A stretch of 64,000 bases of DNA from Zonotrichia leucophrys gambelii (lineage: Eukaryota; Chordata; Aves; Passeriformes; Passerellidae). Location of the stretch: positions 19,226,599-19,290,598 of the forward strand of contig NC_088177.1 of assembly GCF_028769735.1 (NCBI RefSeq). The letters run 5' to 3'. The notes beneath the pieces were generated by a model. The model was not told where the DNA came from, made no database searches, and saw only the letters and a program-made list of their open reading frames with translations. The translations under genes and the position numbers were made by a program. How positions within the stretch are numbered: position 1 is the first letter of the stretch; each line of letters opens with the position of its first letter. This document shows, in pieces, positions 16,007 through 28,459 of this stretch.

Positions 16007-16042
16007 ATCTGCAGTTCTGCAATGATCTGCAATTCTGCACAG
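16007..16042 (+). repeat. 18-bp imperfect tandem duplication
   Basis: ATCTGCAGTTCTGCAATG is followed directly by ATCTGCAATTCTGCACAG. Local slippage product in non-coding sequence. Confidence 0.6.
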
Positions 16043-19000
16043 CTGCAGGGAAGTGACTGTAGAGGTGAGGCTTGGGCTAAAAAAGGAGACCTGTCCAGCA
16101 TTTGAGTGTCAGCTCTAGCTGCAAGAAGATGCTCAGATTTTGACACAAGAACTCCAGGTAGCACACAACGGAAACAATCACCTCCATGGTATTTTAACTC
16201 CCTGCTATACTTTGTGCTTTTTTAGAATGATGGGTCAATGACAAACATTTTCCTTCCAGGCGGTTCACTCATTTTTACAGTGGTGTTCATGGTAAGTTTG
16301 ACAGCTTTATCTTTTCTCAGCTACTTACAGCTGCGACTCCATTACTTTGAAGTCAACTTGGATTTGGTTGGAATGAAGTGCAGACATCAGTGACTCAGGC
16401 TTAGCATGTCACCTGCATTTGTTATCTTGCAGTAGACAATTTAATCAATTATAGTTTTTTGTCTAGGCACCAGTACAAGACAAAAACGCTGATCAGCATT
16501 TCACGGAGTTGTTTCTTCACTGCTAGCAGGCCATTTAACATCTGATAGACCATATAAAAAGGTCTTCCCAGGGGCTTAGAGTGTTTGGGCTGTTCTTTTT
16601 ATAGTGCAGAAGGTCATTAATGAGCAAGCAAAAGCAGTGTGGAAATAGCTAGACCAGTCTTGTTGAGTTAATAAGAAACTGTCATTCTGCTTCAGTACCT
16701 TCTCATTAAGCCTAGCAGTGTTCACGTCTAAGGAGACTGATGGTACAAATCTATTTTAATGCTCAATTTAATTCCTCAAGACTTGAATCAAAGAAAGTTT
16801 ACCACTCCCTTTTTTCCCTTGACTTTATCTGTTCAGCAATTTCTGAGAAAAAAAACACATTATTTTTTTTTACAAATGCACCTCAGAAGCTGAAATTCAT
16901 ATTTTTAAAAAGAGCCGGATGTAACTTGACTTTTCTGAACAGAAGAACAGTCACCACAAAACAAATTTTGTCCTCTTGTTCTCATAAAAGTGTATAAAGA
17001 TAGACACCATATTACTGCGTAAAAATATGCATGGGATGATAGAGTCTTAAAATAGCTTAGTTATTGGATTTAAGTGTCACACAAATTAAATTCTCCATTG
17101 CTTAAATAGGATCAAGGAACAGATACCACCTATAATTGAGTAAGACGAGCTCATCATGCAATGACAACAATAAAATCAGAAAGCCACTTCTTGCTAAGAA
17201 CAATAAAAGCTTTATTAACTCCTTAACTACTCTCCTATGTCCCACTTAATTTTGGTGCTAAGACTAGAATCTTAACTGCATTCACCTGCCTTTGTTGTTA
17301 CCTTCTGCAGAGAATCAGCTACCTGCTGTTCAGGGCTTTTGTTGCCAGATCCATTTTCTCTTAAGCAGCTTTCACTGCTGTGATAACTATGCCAAGGAAC
17401 TGACTTAATAGAAGCTCAGCATCACCCAGATGCCAAGAAAATGCTGCTCAAATGCTTAAAATTATGCACAAATGGTTCATGTGCAACAGAGGTGTCCCTC
17501 AGCCTGGCCATGGAGCTCAGTGAAGTGACGATGTGGGGTAACACATAACGCCCTTGCTGTCCAGCTGCTGATGCTCGGTCACTGCGGGCTCAGTCTGTTC
17601 CTACCATCACCTCAGATCAGGCACAGAAACCATGCTGGCACCAATGCAGCATTTGGGAACTTTGGCCTAGCTTTAGGCACATGGATGTCCAAGAGAAGAG
17701 GGAAGGAACAGATTAGAGAGAAGCTCATCAAAGGAAATTGATGGAAAAGAATCACATGTTCCCTTTTGTACTTTACATGTACAAAACTTTCATGTGTGTA
17801 TCAGGCCAGAACTGCTAACACTGAGCAGGGTGAGCTCTCTCCTGCTGTTTTGAACACTAAAGAAAACAGTCCAGTGCATTAGTGAGGGAGTTTCACTCTC
17901 TTATCTGTTATTCTCCAGCATTTGTTAGCTGAAGCTCTTAACTCTCCTGGCTACCCATTGCTCACACCAGGGAAGTTCCTAAAGCACACCTTTTCACACA
18001 GCATGGGTTTCATCTCATAGTTGATTTCTCCTTTCTGAACTCCACACATACAGAATTTCTTGTTAGTAAGCCTGTAAGGACTGTACATCCCAGCTCTGAA
18101 AACTCCCTCCAGGGCTGTTTCCACAGAACTCATTTTTATGTTAGTTTCTTTTCCTTTTCTTCTCCTTACAACAACCTTCCAAGAAGTCCCTGGATCTTTC
18201 AAGGCAAAGCACCACTTCCTGCAGTGCAGATACTATGGTAAGGACCTGAAGTTGCTGAAGATTTGAAACCTCAAATCATGAAGGTCATAGGAAGGTGAAA
18301 AGCATTTAAAAGACTTAAAAAGAGGTGAGAAAGATAAGGTGCATCCCAACACACTAAAAATATTGCAGGATCCCAGTAATGTAAATAAACAGTTTTTACT
18401 ATAGGCCATACTGGTTTTGTGGGATGCTTTAGAAACCCACTGATCTGAGATAACTTCAGAGAACTCTCCCATTACTGTAATTCCATGAGTGTTTCCCGTT
18501 ATTCACTGTTGCAGATACAGAGCAAGACAATTACAGACTTTTTCCCTCCCAACTGCACATTTGTCAGAGGAGCACTGATGATTTCCTCAGTGCTAGTACT
18601 CTTGAAGGTAGTGCAGCTCCCAGGGAGAGGAAAAAGGATGATGTTAGTCAAATCTACAGTACATACTCCCCACTACCTCCAAGCAGATTTAGGCTAGTGT
18701 TAGAATCATACCTAGCATTGTCACAATCCATTCTGCACCCTGTCAAGGCACAGTGGTGACAGCATGAGACCACAGCAGCAGCAGCATGGCTGGTAGAACT
18801 GACAGTAACTACCAAAAAAAGACTTGATCTGCATTTTTCCTAGTGAGGAAGATTGGGACAGCAAGGCAGCAAAAGTATATAGCCCCTAAGAACAATAAGA
18901 CCTAAACACCCAGAGCAGCAAGCATACATGCTGTTATTGTTTCTGATACTTTCTGAAGCTGCTCAGCTCTCTGAAAAAGTAATTTACATACTTCCTACAG

Positions 19001-22000
19001 TATGAAATGATAATAAATAAAATGTAAAATATTAGTGAGAAATATAAAAATATTAGCTAGAATTCACACAAGGCTTAAGAGCTTCTGAAGGATCAAACAA
19101 ATGTGAACAAAACCAACATTGTCTCAGGAAGTTTCTTTTTTGTGTTGTGGGTTGTCATTGGAAAAAAAATACTCATCTTTAAAGTCTTCTCTCCATTTTG
19201 GTATTTTTATTACATAGCCTGCATGAAATAGGTTAGGCTTTTCTTAGCATATATTGTTGACCCTGGGTACCTGAAATTGTTGTCCTGAAGTCAGAACTCC
19301 ATACATAAAGAAGAAACTCTGTTAAGCAATATGTAATTTCCTTGCTCTTCCCTTTGCACTTTAACCTTTAGTGACAATCATACGATATGTCAGCAAAACG
19401 CTGTTTTTCGTGCTGCCATCACTGCTTCTTTCTGGCTGTCTCATCAGGGCCAGCCTCAGGTTGTACAGGGCTCTCTCCATGTGCCAGTATCACACACAAG
19501 CTGATACCTGACTCCTTCCTCAATTATCACTGAGTCAATAAAATCAGCCAGCATGGAGGAACTATGCAGGCGTTGCCTCCTTTCTGGAGACAAAGATACT
19601 GGAGTTTTTCTCCCTCAGGCAAGAAATAAGAAGTGTGAGATGTGATTTGTGATGAAATTCAGAACCACACTAAACTTGCCTGGTTTCAGATTTCATTACC
19701 CCCACAGTAGAAGGGTTTGGCAAAGTAAGAAATTCTGCCAATTAAGAACACACAACATCAAGAATTCAGGAAGCTTCCAGCATGCAGCAAGATGAGAAGT
19801 TTCAGCTTTGGTCAAGCTTTCTGTTGAGATTTGTTCGGGCTTTGAATTCTTACAGGGTTTTGCTTCTGGACCATGAAGCTGTCAAGAAACTACACATACC
19901 CCAACCAAAGTAAACAGACCCATTTCAGCTTTGCAAACACTCCTGGGCAACAGAACAGCTGGGAATGCTGTGTTCCTTGCACCAGTCTTATGCCAAAAAG
20001 GACTGGTGCACACTCAGAGCAGGGTGATAGCAACAGCCCCACCTAAGGATGCAGCACTTTCAACATTGCTAACTGACAATTTAAAGAAGAACAGTTCATG
20101 TTGTTATGTTGAATTTGAACCCCACCACATTTGACACCAATTCCAAGACTCATAACTACATACTTGGAATTCATGTCTTTCTTTCTGTGCCCTTTCCTGA
20201 CCAACATCCCATAGCACATAAGATTGCCCCCACAGTATAAATTTTTTTGAGACAAGCTCTGCACATACCTTGGGCAAGTTATTAAAGCCTATACACAGCA
20301 GGAAGTATAAAAACAGCTGAGGCATGGATCTGGGCCTTTAATGTTGGGTGATCCCTGTGCAAATCTGTCCAGATATTGTGGGGAGGGGGAGCAAGTTTTT
20401 AGAAAGTGAAGATCTTTCTCTACAAGAATTATCTCCTTTGAAATCCATGTGAGCTTTTAGACTCACACAGTTCAGCGTTGTGCCCTGCCAGCAAGTTGTA
20501 CCATGTATGCAGCTTTCCACACATCCTTGGAACAATGGCTCTCTCTGCTGGTGCCTTGACATCCTGTACCACAGGCCAGCTCTGCAGGGAAGAGCACTGA
20601 ATATCCCCAAGCAGAATGGCTTCCTTTTCTCAGGAAAAATCCTGCTCCTTCCTCTCCAGGACTGAAGTTCATTCTTTTAACACAGGTTTCCCATGTAGTG
20701 CCCTTAAAATATATATTGAGAGAACAATCTTTTACTGCTAAATAATTGCTTATTTCTACAGTTTACTTTACTCTTGTACTTTCAGATAAACCCAGCAAGA
20801 AACCTGGGGCTTCGTCAGGAAGAGGCAGCGGTTGCTGTTTACCTGCAAGGGCTTACAGATGTGCAAAACACACTGAGAGGTTAAGGCAGGAGTAAAACAA
20901 AACCTCAGGATTTTTCTTCACCTTCCTAAGCTTTTTCTTAAGTATGCATCTTAAATCTCTAAATCTCCTGAAAAAGTTTTCCTCAGCCCTAGTTTAGAAC
21001 TGCAGAAATACTGGCTGTCAATAGCACTCCCATTTCACCATAGTGATCCTCCAACTGACCACTCAGCTAACAGAGTTTTATGCTTTTTTAGACCTTACCT
21101 GTTTCCTCTGTGTCCTCTTTTCTGGGGCTGGAGGAAACCCCTGTACCTGCCCCCTCCCTTGCTACAACTTCAAAAACAGGAAAAAAAATACAGGAAGGAA
21201 TATAAAGTATGCAGAGGTTGAAGAATACAGCTTAAGTAACAATATTTTGGGACAATAAATACTAGCAAATTAGCATAAGAATTATCAGATATCACAAAGG
21301 CAAGTATCTACTGGAAGAAAAAATAATATATAAAAATATATATAAAACATTTACTATATAGTGAAAACAGGTACCATTGGTTGCAGTGACTGGAAAACTT
21401 CCACAGGAGACAAATAAACTTTAATAAGTACTTAAAGCATATATCTTTCAGAAATTTTAAATCTCTGGTAATAACAGATAAATAATCATTTACAGAATAT
21501 AATTAATAATGCACTTAAAGTTTATATTCTTGTTCAGATTCTTCCTGAAAAATGCCAAGAAGAGAAATATTCACAGGAAAGAGAACAAAAAAGGCAGAAA
21601 GGCAATGTCAGAAGTGAAGAGGAAGAAGGAAAAATAACAGAAATGGAAAAAGAGCAGTAGGAACAAATGGAAGAAGTGAAGGTAGATCTGGAAAAGTAAC
21701 AAGAGAGGAGCACAGAGGACTTGTGGTTAGTTAGGATAATGTTCTCATTGAGAAGGGAACATTTGAATGGAATGAGGACAGAACTATTGTTGTCTTTGCT
21801 TTTCGTTGGCAAGCCAGGAACGTGTATCTACACCTAAGGATGTTTCAGCATGAAAAAACATAGATAACAACAAAGCATCTTCTAACATTACAGAAGACTA
21901 ACAACAGAGTGTGAAGAAGCCAGCAAACTGCTTCAGCACTACCGGGCAAATTCCGATCTCTCAAACACATGCATAAAGTTCCATCTTTTAGCAGCATATT

Positions 22001-22339
22001 AGATTTTTCTTAAGTTTAGTATTGCATGTATGTCTTCTAAATTACCTTTGTAAAAATATTTTAATCCATTTGTCATTACGCTGAATTCTGACTTTTCAAA
22101 GTCTTTGTTGATAATGAAAAAAAATCAGTATCAACAGTGAATCAAAGGCATTAAACAAATTTAGGTTTTCAACCTATTGTACCTAGCTTACAGTGAGTTC
22201 ATGAAGATGATATTCCACACTTTCCATACAACACTAAACCCACTTCTGAGTGTTTTGCCTGACAAAAACCTCAGGACGTGGTTATAAAGATCTTGTAGCA
22301 ATATAGATTACTCCTTAATGATATAAGTATATTCAATTT

Positions 22340-22362
22340 TAAAAAAAATTAATATATATATA
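22340..22362 (+). repeat. AT-dinucleotide microsatellite
   Basis: Short run of alternating A and T (about 5 TA units flanked by A- and T-rich sequence). Confidence 0.5.
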
Positions 22363-22554
22363 TTTATAAAGGCATTAAGAGCACTTTTGTTCTTTACCTC
22401 TGCTGACATAGCTTTAGGAAAAAGTCCAAAACCAAACCCAACAAACACTTGAGGCAAAGCTCTGGGAAACCGATCAGTATCAGAAACAAGCTCTGGTGCA
22501 GTATAATTATCACATTTCTAATCACCTTTTGAAATGTTCTGCTCCCACAAACAG

Positions 22555-22745
22555 CGCATTTGACACCATCTCGTCCTTCGCGTCCCTCTGGTAATTTGTC
22601 CTTGGAACGGCATTTCCCGGGAACAACAGCGACCTCCTCGGGTGGCCTCGAGGAGCTGCAGCCTACTTGGAATTGCCCGAAGGCACTGCAGCGCATTCCC
22701 GGGAAAACAGGCATCCCCGAGAACGCCAGCAGGAGAAGCAGCATG
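22555..22745 (-). other. CpG-rich islet with a signal-peptide-like open frame, unrecognised
   Basis: About 190 bases of high GC with many CpGs in an AT-rich setting, within intron A-B of the KIAA2012-like relic. On the minus strand an ATG at 22744 opens a hydrophobic start (MLLLLLAFSGMPVF), a Cys-containing segment and PEGREGRDGVKC, which has three Gly-X-Y steps like the first collagen exon of a collectin. A possible donor GTGATT follows TTTCAAAAG. No partner exon was recognised, so it could be an isolated exon, a relic, or a CpG islet whose open frame is chance. Confidence 0.3.
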
Positions 22746-25014
22746 TCTGAAAAGAAAGGCTTAAAAACTTATATACTTTTAAATTTAATTAGGTCATGCC
22801 CCGCCTAACTTTAATTCAGGAAAAGCAAATAGGCATTCAAGTGAAACTGCTGGACTGAGAACACCAACATGGCTGGAAAATACCTTGAACCACATTCAGT
22901 GAGGTGGAAGACCTTTAGTTTTATTTTTCTTAACTTCCCATTCCCAAAATAAGGAGAATATTCCTTTGCTTCATGAACCTCCTTGATTTTCTTTGATGGT
23001 CCCTACTCTCAGTGTGAATCCTCCTGCAAAAATAGCCCATTTTACTGTCATTCTGTTTACATTTAAATGTCAGCCAAGGCTTTCCATTGCCTCATTTGTT
23101 GCATAGCTCGGGTTCTTGTTCTGGTTTTGTGTCCTTGTTACACTAAGATGCATTCCAGTTTTTTTCTTCCAGCTCTTACTTTCGGAATTTTCCTAATTGT
23201 TCCTATGTACTCCTCCATCCCTTTTCTCCAAATCTTTGTCCCATGTAAGCCACATACCCATATCCTGCAATCCTCATATCCTTCTCAACAGCACATGTGA
23301 AAAATGTAACACAGGTTTTTGCCCCTTTACAAACAGCATCAAGGAAAGTAGATAGTAATTTTAAAAAATATTTCTGAACCAACCAGATATATGCTACATG
23401 ACACTAATCAGCACCTATTCTCCCATTATTCTCAGTTCTTTCCCCTTCACTTTGGCAATCTGCTGAGCTCCTCTGGCTAGGATCTGCCCTTCTGGCAAGA
23501 ATGCTCAGCAAACCCAAGGTTGCTATGGCAATTAATAATCATTTATATTTTAGTTTACAGAAACAGAAACTAGAGGAGTGGAGGTGCCATGAGGAGGAGG
23601 TGGCAGCAAAGAAGTCACAATTAGGGAAAACAGCACAAGAACATATTTGGCAGCAGCAGGATTACCACAGGAAGCTTCTGCAGTTCCAGAAGAAGCAACA
23701 GCTAGAGGAGCAGGGAGCAGCAGATGGTCTCTAGAAAGACTGATGCTTACTTTAGCAGTAGATGGTTCATTAGAATGGAGGATTTCTGGTAAAGACTTGG
23801 CCTGTGTGTCTATCTGCCTGAAATTCCTGTGACTACATCCCAAACTTGCAGTACCTAAGCTGCTTCTCTGTTAAACAGATATGGTAACAATAGTCCTCCA
23901 TGCCACAGTCCCTGCAGCCTGAAAAAAGAGAAATTCCACAGCCTATCTATGCTGCAGTGTGCAAGATTCCTGGCAATTACAACATTCATGCTACATCTGA
24001 TTGTTTTGTCTCTGGAAGCACAACTCCCAGCATCTACAGTTAAAAAAATGATATTCTAACAAATAGCTGCAGAGAAAGACTTGGACAAAACTCTAGTTAC
24101 AATTTAAGAAAAACTCATGTGAGACACTATTAAATGCTTGTAATGTCAGTATTGTAACAGTATTTTTTTTAATCTGTAACTCATAGTTATTTTCTAAATA
24201 GAAAGCATGTAAACAACCAATAGTTGTTGGTGATGTTTCTAAGAGGGATAAAAATGTAGACAAAAAGAAGGGGCAATGTGGTTAGAGGAAGTGTGCCAGC
24301 AGCTGGTTGACATGGCAATAGAAAACCTGGAATTCAAAGGAATAAACTGAGAAATTGCAACATATAAGGCTGAGGAGCAAATGAAGAAAGAGGAAGATGC
24401 TAGACTACCTCTAGAGGAAGCCAAAACACAAGCACAGCTTTTAAATTTAATCAGGTATGTAGCTATTAAGCAAAAAGTTATTTTTTTTCCTCAGTTATAT
24501 CAATGCATCTCTACACCTAGCACCAGCCTATAGAAAAATAGCTCTGTAGTAGGAGTTCCATCAGTGTAGTTAACGCTGGAGAGCACCACTGGTACCTCAG
24601 GAGTTAAACTGCCATTCAATTCCAGCCCCAAGGTACAATACTCTTATTTTACTATTGAACCAGTTTTTCAGTATTTCTCCAAATTGCACCAGCAATTTAC
24701 ATCCACCTGTCTTCTAAAATCATTTTAGTGTTTATAACATATTACAGAATGAAACCCAACTGCATTTCCCTGAACACCTGAAGTTACTGTTACCTTTACA
24801 CAATCAATCAGAGCAGTCTCCAGAGGTACAACTTCCTGCAGCACCTCTGAACACAGGAGCTGGGAGGATGGATAGTACACATTAAAACACTGCAAATTGT
24901 GAAACAGGCCAATTTATGAGCCACAGAGCACTGCCAGGGACAAGAGGCCGAGCAAGAACTACAGCTGAGCAGAACTGGCACCTACCGCTTGCTCTACTCT
25001 TAGTGCTGTGACAG

Positions 25015-25236
25015 GAGGACAAGCTGGCCCACAAGGAGGTATTCCAAACCTTGCTCAAAGACAACTCCCAGGGGAAGCCCAGGCTCCTGCCCAGCCTCAG
25101 TGCTACAGAAGGCACACGTACACTGTGGCAGAGTCACAGGAAGTGCCGCTGCACCAGCAATGAGCTCACCAAGCGTGTACATGTCAAGTCAATGCACTGG
25201 CTTTCTAACCCCAGAAGGAATTCTGTCTCGTACTAA
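25015..25236 (+). other. Unrecognised exon-like open segment (74 codons)
   Basis: Preceded by TGTGACAG, which could be an acceptor, and open for 73 codons to TAA at 25234 (begins EDKLAHKEVFQTLLKDNSQG). It is GC-richer than its surroundings. It lies downstream of the KIAA2012-like exons on the same strand, but I cannot match it to the end of that protein or to any other family. A decayed retrocopy or terminal exon is possible. Confidence 0.2.
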
Positions 25237-27252
25237 CTCCCTTTGCAGGCAAAGAACAAACCTGAGCCACCTCAGCAGTCCAAGGAACATGATCAATGGA
25301 AGCTACCAGAGAGGAACACACTCAACACGTCCTTCCATCCATGAGTGTTTTCTCACATTCACCTGTTTGAAAAGCTAGGCCTGAAACAAGAATGAAAGAG
25401 TAAATGCCTGGTGCTAGGAATGTGTCACTGCAGAGTTCTTTCAGCTGCACTCAAATTCAAGGATCCAGTCTCTGGCTCAAGAGAAACCTTTTGGCACAGC
25501 TGCTACTCACTCACATATTTTCCTAGACTGCAGCACTGGTCTGTGTTGACATCCCAACAACAGGAAGTAAAAGCATTCATGTTTGGTCAGCCAAGAGAAA
25601 TTAATCCAGACAGACCTGAGGTGCCAAATAGATTCTTTGGTCCAATTTGTGTTAAGAGACAAAACAATGATATCACCAGGTTACAAAAAGGTATGAAGAC
25701 CTCAGTGCTGACTTCAGGAGGAATTCTCCAAAACAGCAAGTTGCAATAAACATGCTACTGTAAGAAGCAGCTAGATTTCAGATTCAGCAACAAAAAGACT
25801 ACAAAGATTACAGAGAAACTGTAGCAAGGTTTTTTTTGTTTTTGCTTCCCTGATATTTTGTAACACTTGTAGATTCAATTCATATTGCAGTTCCTGTAGA
25901 GTTTCCTGTGGAGAAGCATTTTGAGTTTTTGCAGTCTCTAAACTGCAGCTGAACTTCATTAGATATGCATTAAGTACTGGTTCTAAAGCAAACCAAAACC
26001 CGTCTAAACATCCAGCACAATTCCTACTGGTCTCTGTAGAGTGCTTCAGAGGTTGATTTTCTCATTTAAGAAAACTTACCTGAACAGCAATAATTCAAGC
26101 ATGCTCACAGAAGATGCACAGCACAGATACACATAAATATTTTAATACTGTATTCTTAAATAATATCCATTTAAATTCTGAAAAGCTAAAAACTACAGTA
26201 AACAACTGTAGCATTTCTAAAACAATATATGGCTAGTCAAAATTCATGGCAGAATTTATGTGTTAGTATTATCTAACATTAACTGAAGTCTAAATCCTGC
26301 CAACATTTATGCATTTAACTTAAAAACATCCTAATTTCATCAAACTGGTGATCATGCATACATGTTTATACTGAGAATACACAAATCCTCCAGGCACAGC
26401 AGCTTTGAGAAAAGCTGTTAAGAATGATGGTTTTGTAAAGTTCCTTTCAATAAAGCTTTTATACATCACCATAGTGAAAACTTAATATATTGTCACAACT
26501 CAAAAGAAAGTATTAGCTTCCACCTTCTGTTCCATTAACTGACTCAGTGAAGAGGGTTTTGTTCTCCCAACACTTTTTTAAAGGAGTTAAAACCAACCTA
26601 TTTCTAATATACAAGTAAGCAAAGAAAAAAATTGCAAGAGGAAAGATTTTCTGGTTTTCTCCAACATATGAAATCCAGCCTTATTCCCAGTTACAGCATT
26701 GGAAACTGTAAGTGCTTTAAAACTTCCACTCTAGACCATGTTTTTAAAAAGAAATTCTTTGAAAAGGACTAGGTCTTTCAAAAAGAAAAGAAAGAAAAAA
26801 AAAAGTCTAGCTTCTTGACTTCAAAACTCAGGTTGGTTTTACTTTAAAATTCAGATTTCAACCTGTAATTCCAAAGAATTAACCTCTTTAAAAAGGGCAC
26901 TAGTGGATCTGCAGCACATGTATCTTCTCAATTTGCACAGAGTTCTCAATATTAATCTTTGAGGCAGGGGACAGTTTTCCCCTTATAATTTTTCTATCAA
27001 GTTCTATCAGCAAAGACATGACTTTAGACCAGCAGCTCTATTGAGGCTCTTTGAGGCTTCACAACCAGCCTGAGAAAGAGGTCAAATCAGTCTGTCACTG
27101 GTTCCACATGCACTCACTGAAGAGATGTATTTTAGGACAAGGTTACAGAACAAAAAGCAATCTTCGCCTTGAGCTTCATCCTACTGAAGCTGCATTTTGC
27201 AGAAAACCCTCCTCCACAGTCTCAAGAGAACCAAATGCAGTGCTTCAGCTAG

Positions 27253-27486
27253 AAAGCTGATATAAATGAGCATATAAAAACTGATTTGGAAGAGGCAAGT
27301 GAACAGCTAGAAGCAAAGATAGTCAGGGCAGCCACTAGAGTAGTAGCATCAAACCCCAGGGATGTGGATTCACTTCTCAGCTCTGCTTTCAGTTTCCACA
27401 GTGACCCCAGCAGCTGCACTTCAGTTCCTAGTTTGCAGAAGTGGAACTTGCCTACAAAAAAGAGCATTATACCAATTTTAATTTAA
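27253..27486 (+). other. Unrecognised helical open segment
   Basis: Open frame of 77 codons that follows CTTCAGCTAG (a possible acceptor) and reads KADINEHIKTDLEEASEQLE and onward, ending in TAA at 27484. The first 45 residues look amphipathic and coding-like, the rest is unremarkable. Same strand as the KIAA2012-like relic and 2.8 kb beyond its last recognised exon. No family recognised. Confidence 0.2.
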
Positions 27487-28156
27487 AAGATGATCTGGTA
27501 ATAAAACAAGGCTGTTTTATTTCTGGTATTCTGAAGCAAATGTATTTAGAATTTTAAAAAAGCAATAGGAGGTAGATGCAGAAAAGCTGTGTCATTCTAC
27601 ATCATCACAGCAATCTCTCCTTAAGAACTGAATTACATAAAATACTTTAAGAAAACCCCATATTCTGACATTTTGTAAACAAAAATTTTAATCTTTAAAA
27701 AATTGCTTAGTGCAACTATGCATACAAAATTACTAAATCAGGAACAGGACAACCACAGGCATGAAAGAAAATGCACTCTAGCTTTACAGCAAATGCCATT
27801 TAAAAAAAAAAGTACTTAAAACCTGCTATTTTATCCAAGTATGCCAGCATGTGCTTGTAATTGAAGCTGGCATTTATATGGAACTTGATTTACCAAAGAA
27901 GTCCTTTTCACCTGCAAAAGAGGAGAAGCAGAGAGAGTAGTGAAATCTTCTCTTCACACTACTCTGCTCATTATCTCCCACCTCAGCTTTCATATCGAGT
28001 AACAAGCTCTCCAACTGACCATTTATAACCTGCAGGTAGCTGGAACATGTAGACCCTGATAAATGATGCCCAATGAACTGTCATGACACTTCTATGTCAA
28101 TCATAAGATTATTTAATGGTACCATATCATATGAAATGTAGACATTAAAAGCCATC

Positions 28157-28162
28157 TTTATT
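28157..28162 (-). terminator. Candidate SUMO1 polyadenylation signal (distal)
   Basis: Second AATAAA on the minus strand, about 325 bases beyond the first. It could support a longer 3' UTR isoform. Confidence 0.35.
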
Positions 28163-28459
28163 TACTGCCAAGTTGCATTTTCAGTTTAAATTCTGTGCAT
28201 GAAGTGAAGATTTACGTAACTGTACGTGAATAGTCTCTTCCAAGAAAAGAAACAGCTAGTAGTCTCTAAGAGTCACCTGAAAAACAAGCAGATCAAGTAT
28301 TTTACGAGGGCAAGTAGGAAAAAAAGATATTTATGAGGTATATTTACAGAGCACAGTTTTTTTCTGGCTTCAACTTATAGTCACAGGAAAAGCATACCCT
28401 AATTAGAACTTCTAATGGTTTTGCTCATTTTCAATCATTTGAAAAGAAAATACAAGTTG

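Larger units (their letters stand above)
1..21537. other. Long AT-rich stretch without a supportable gene
   Basis: No exon, tRNA, snoRNA or transposon body could be supported on either strand. Low-complexity tracts occur, such as poly-T at about 702-717 and 13381-13396. By synteny with mammals some of it may be intron of the KIAA2012-like relic, whose upstream exons I could not recognise. Numerous open frames of 60-190 codons lack splice context or protein-like composition and are treated as chance. Confidence 0.5.
21538..24454 (+). pseudogene. KIAA2012: KIAA2012-like coiled-coil gene relic (three exons, four in-frame stops)
   Basis: Three exons joined in one consistent phase: A 21538-21725 (acceptor TTCAG, donor GTTAGT), B 23554-23726 (acceptor TTTTAG, weak donor GTCTCT) and C 24244-24454 (donor GTATGT). 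Read this way they give Glu/Lys/Gln-rich helix, for example LQKQKLEEWRCHEEEV and QQQDYHRKLLQFQKK in B and KEEDARLPLEEAKTQAQ in C. These resemble, as I remember it, the C-terminal coiled coil of human KIAA2012 (LRKQRLQEE, QQQEEFRRKLRELQRKK, KEEEAARLALEEATKQAQ). KIAA2012 lies upstream of SUMO1 in the same orientation in human. Stops: TAG 21658 and TAA 21697 in A, TAA 24249 and TGA 24348 in C. Borders and frame survive but the protein is broken, so I call a decayed gene. The identification rests on memory plus synteny and was not confirmed by alignment. The N-terminal exons were not found. Confidence 0.7.
24455..28459. other. Region between the KIAA2012-like relic and the SUMO1 3' end
   Basis: AT-rich, with the two unrecognised open segments listed separately. 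Another short coiled-coil-like stretch at about 25770-25833 (plus, QIQQQKDYKDYRETVAR) follows a possible acceptor and might be a further relic exon. No clear repeat body, tRNA or snoRNA. Confidence 0.5.

Noticed and set aside
15682..16164. 160-codon minus-strand open frame
   Set aside because: Part of it comes from an 18-bp tandem duplication (ELQII repeated). No domain or promoter context, so taken as chance.
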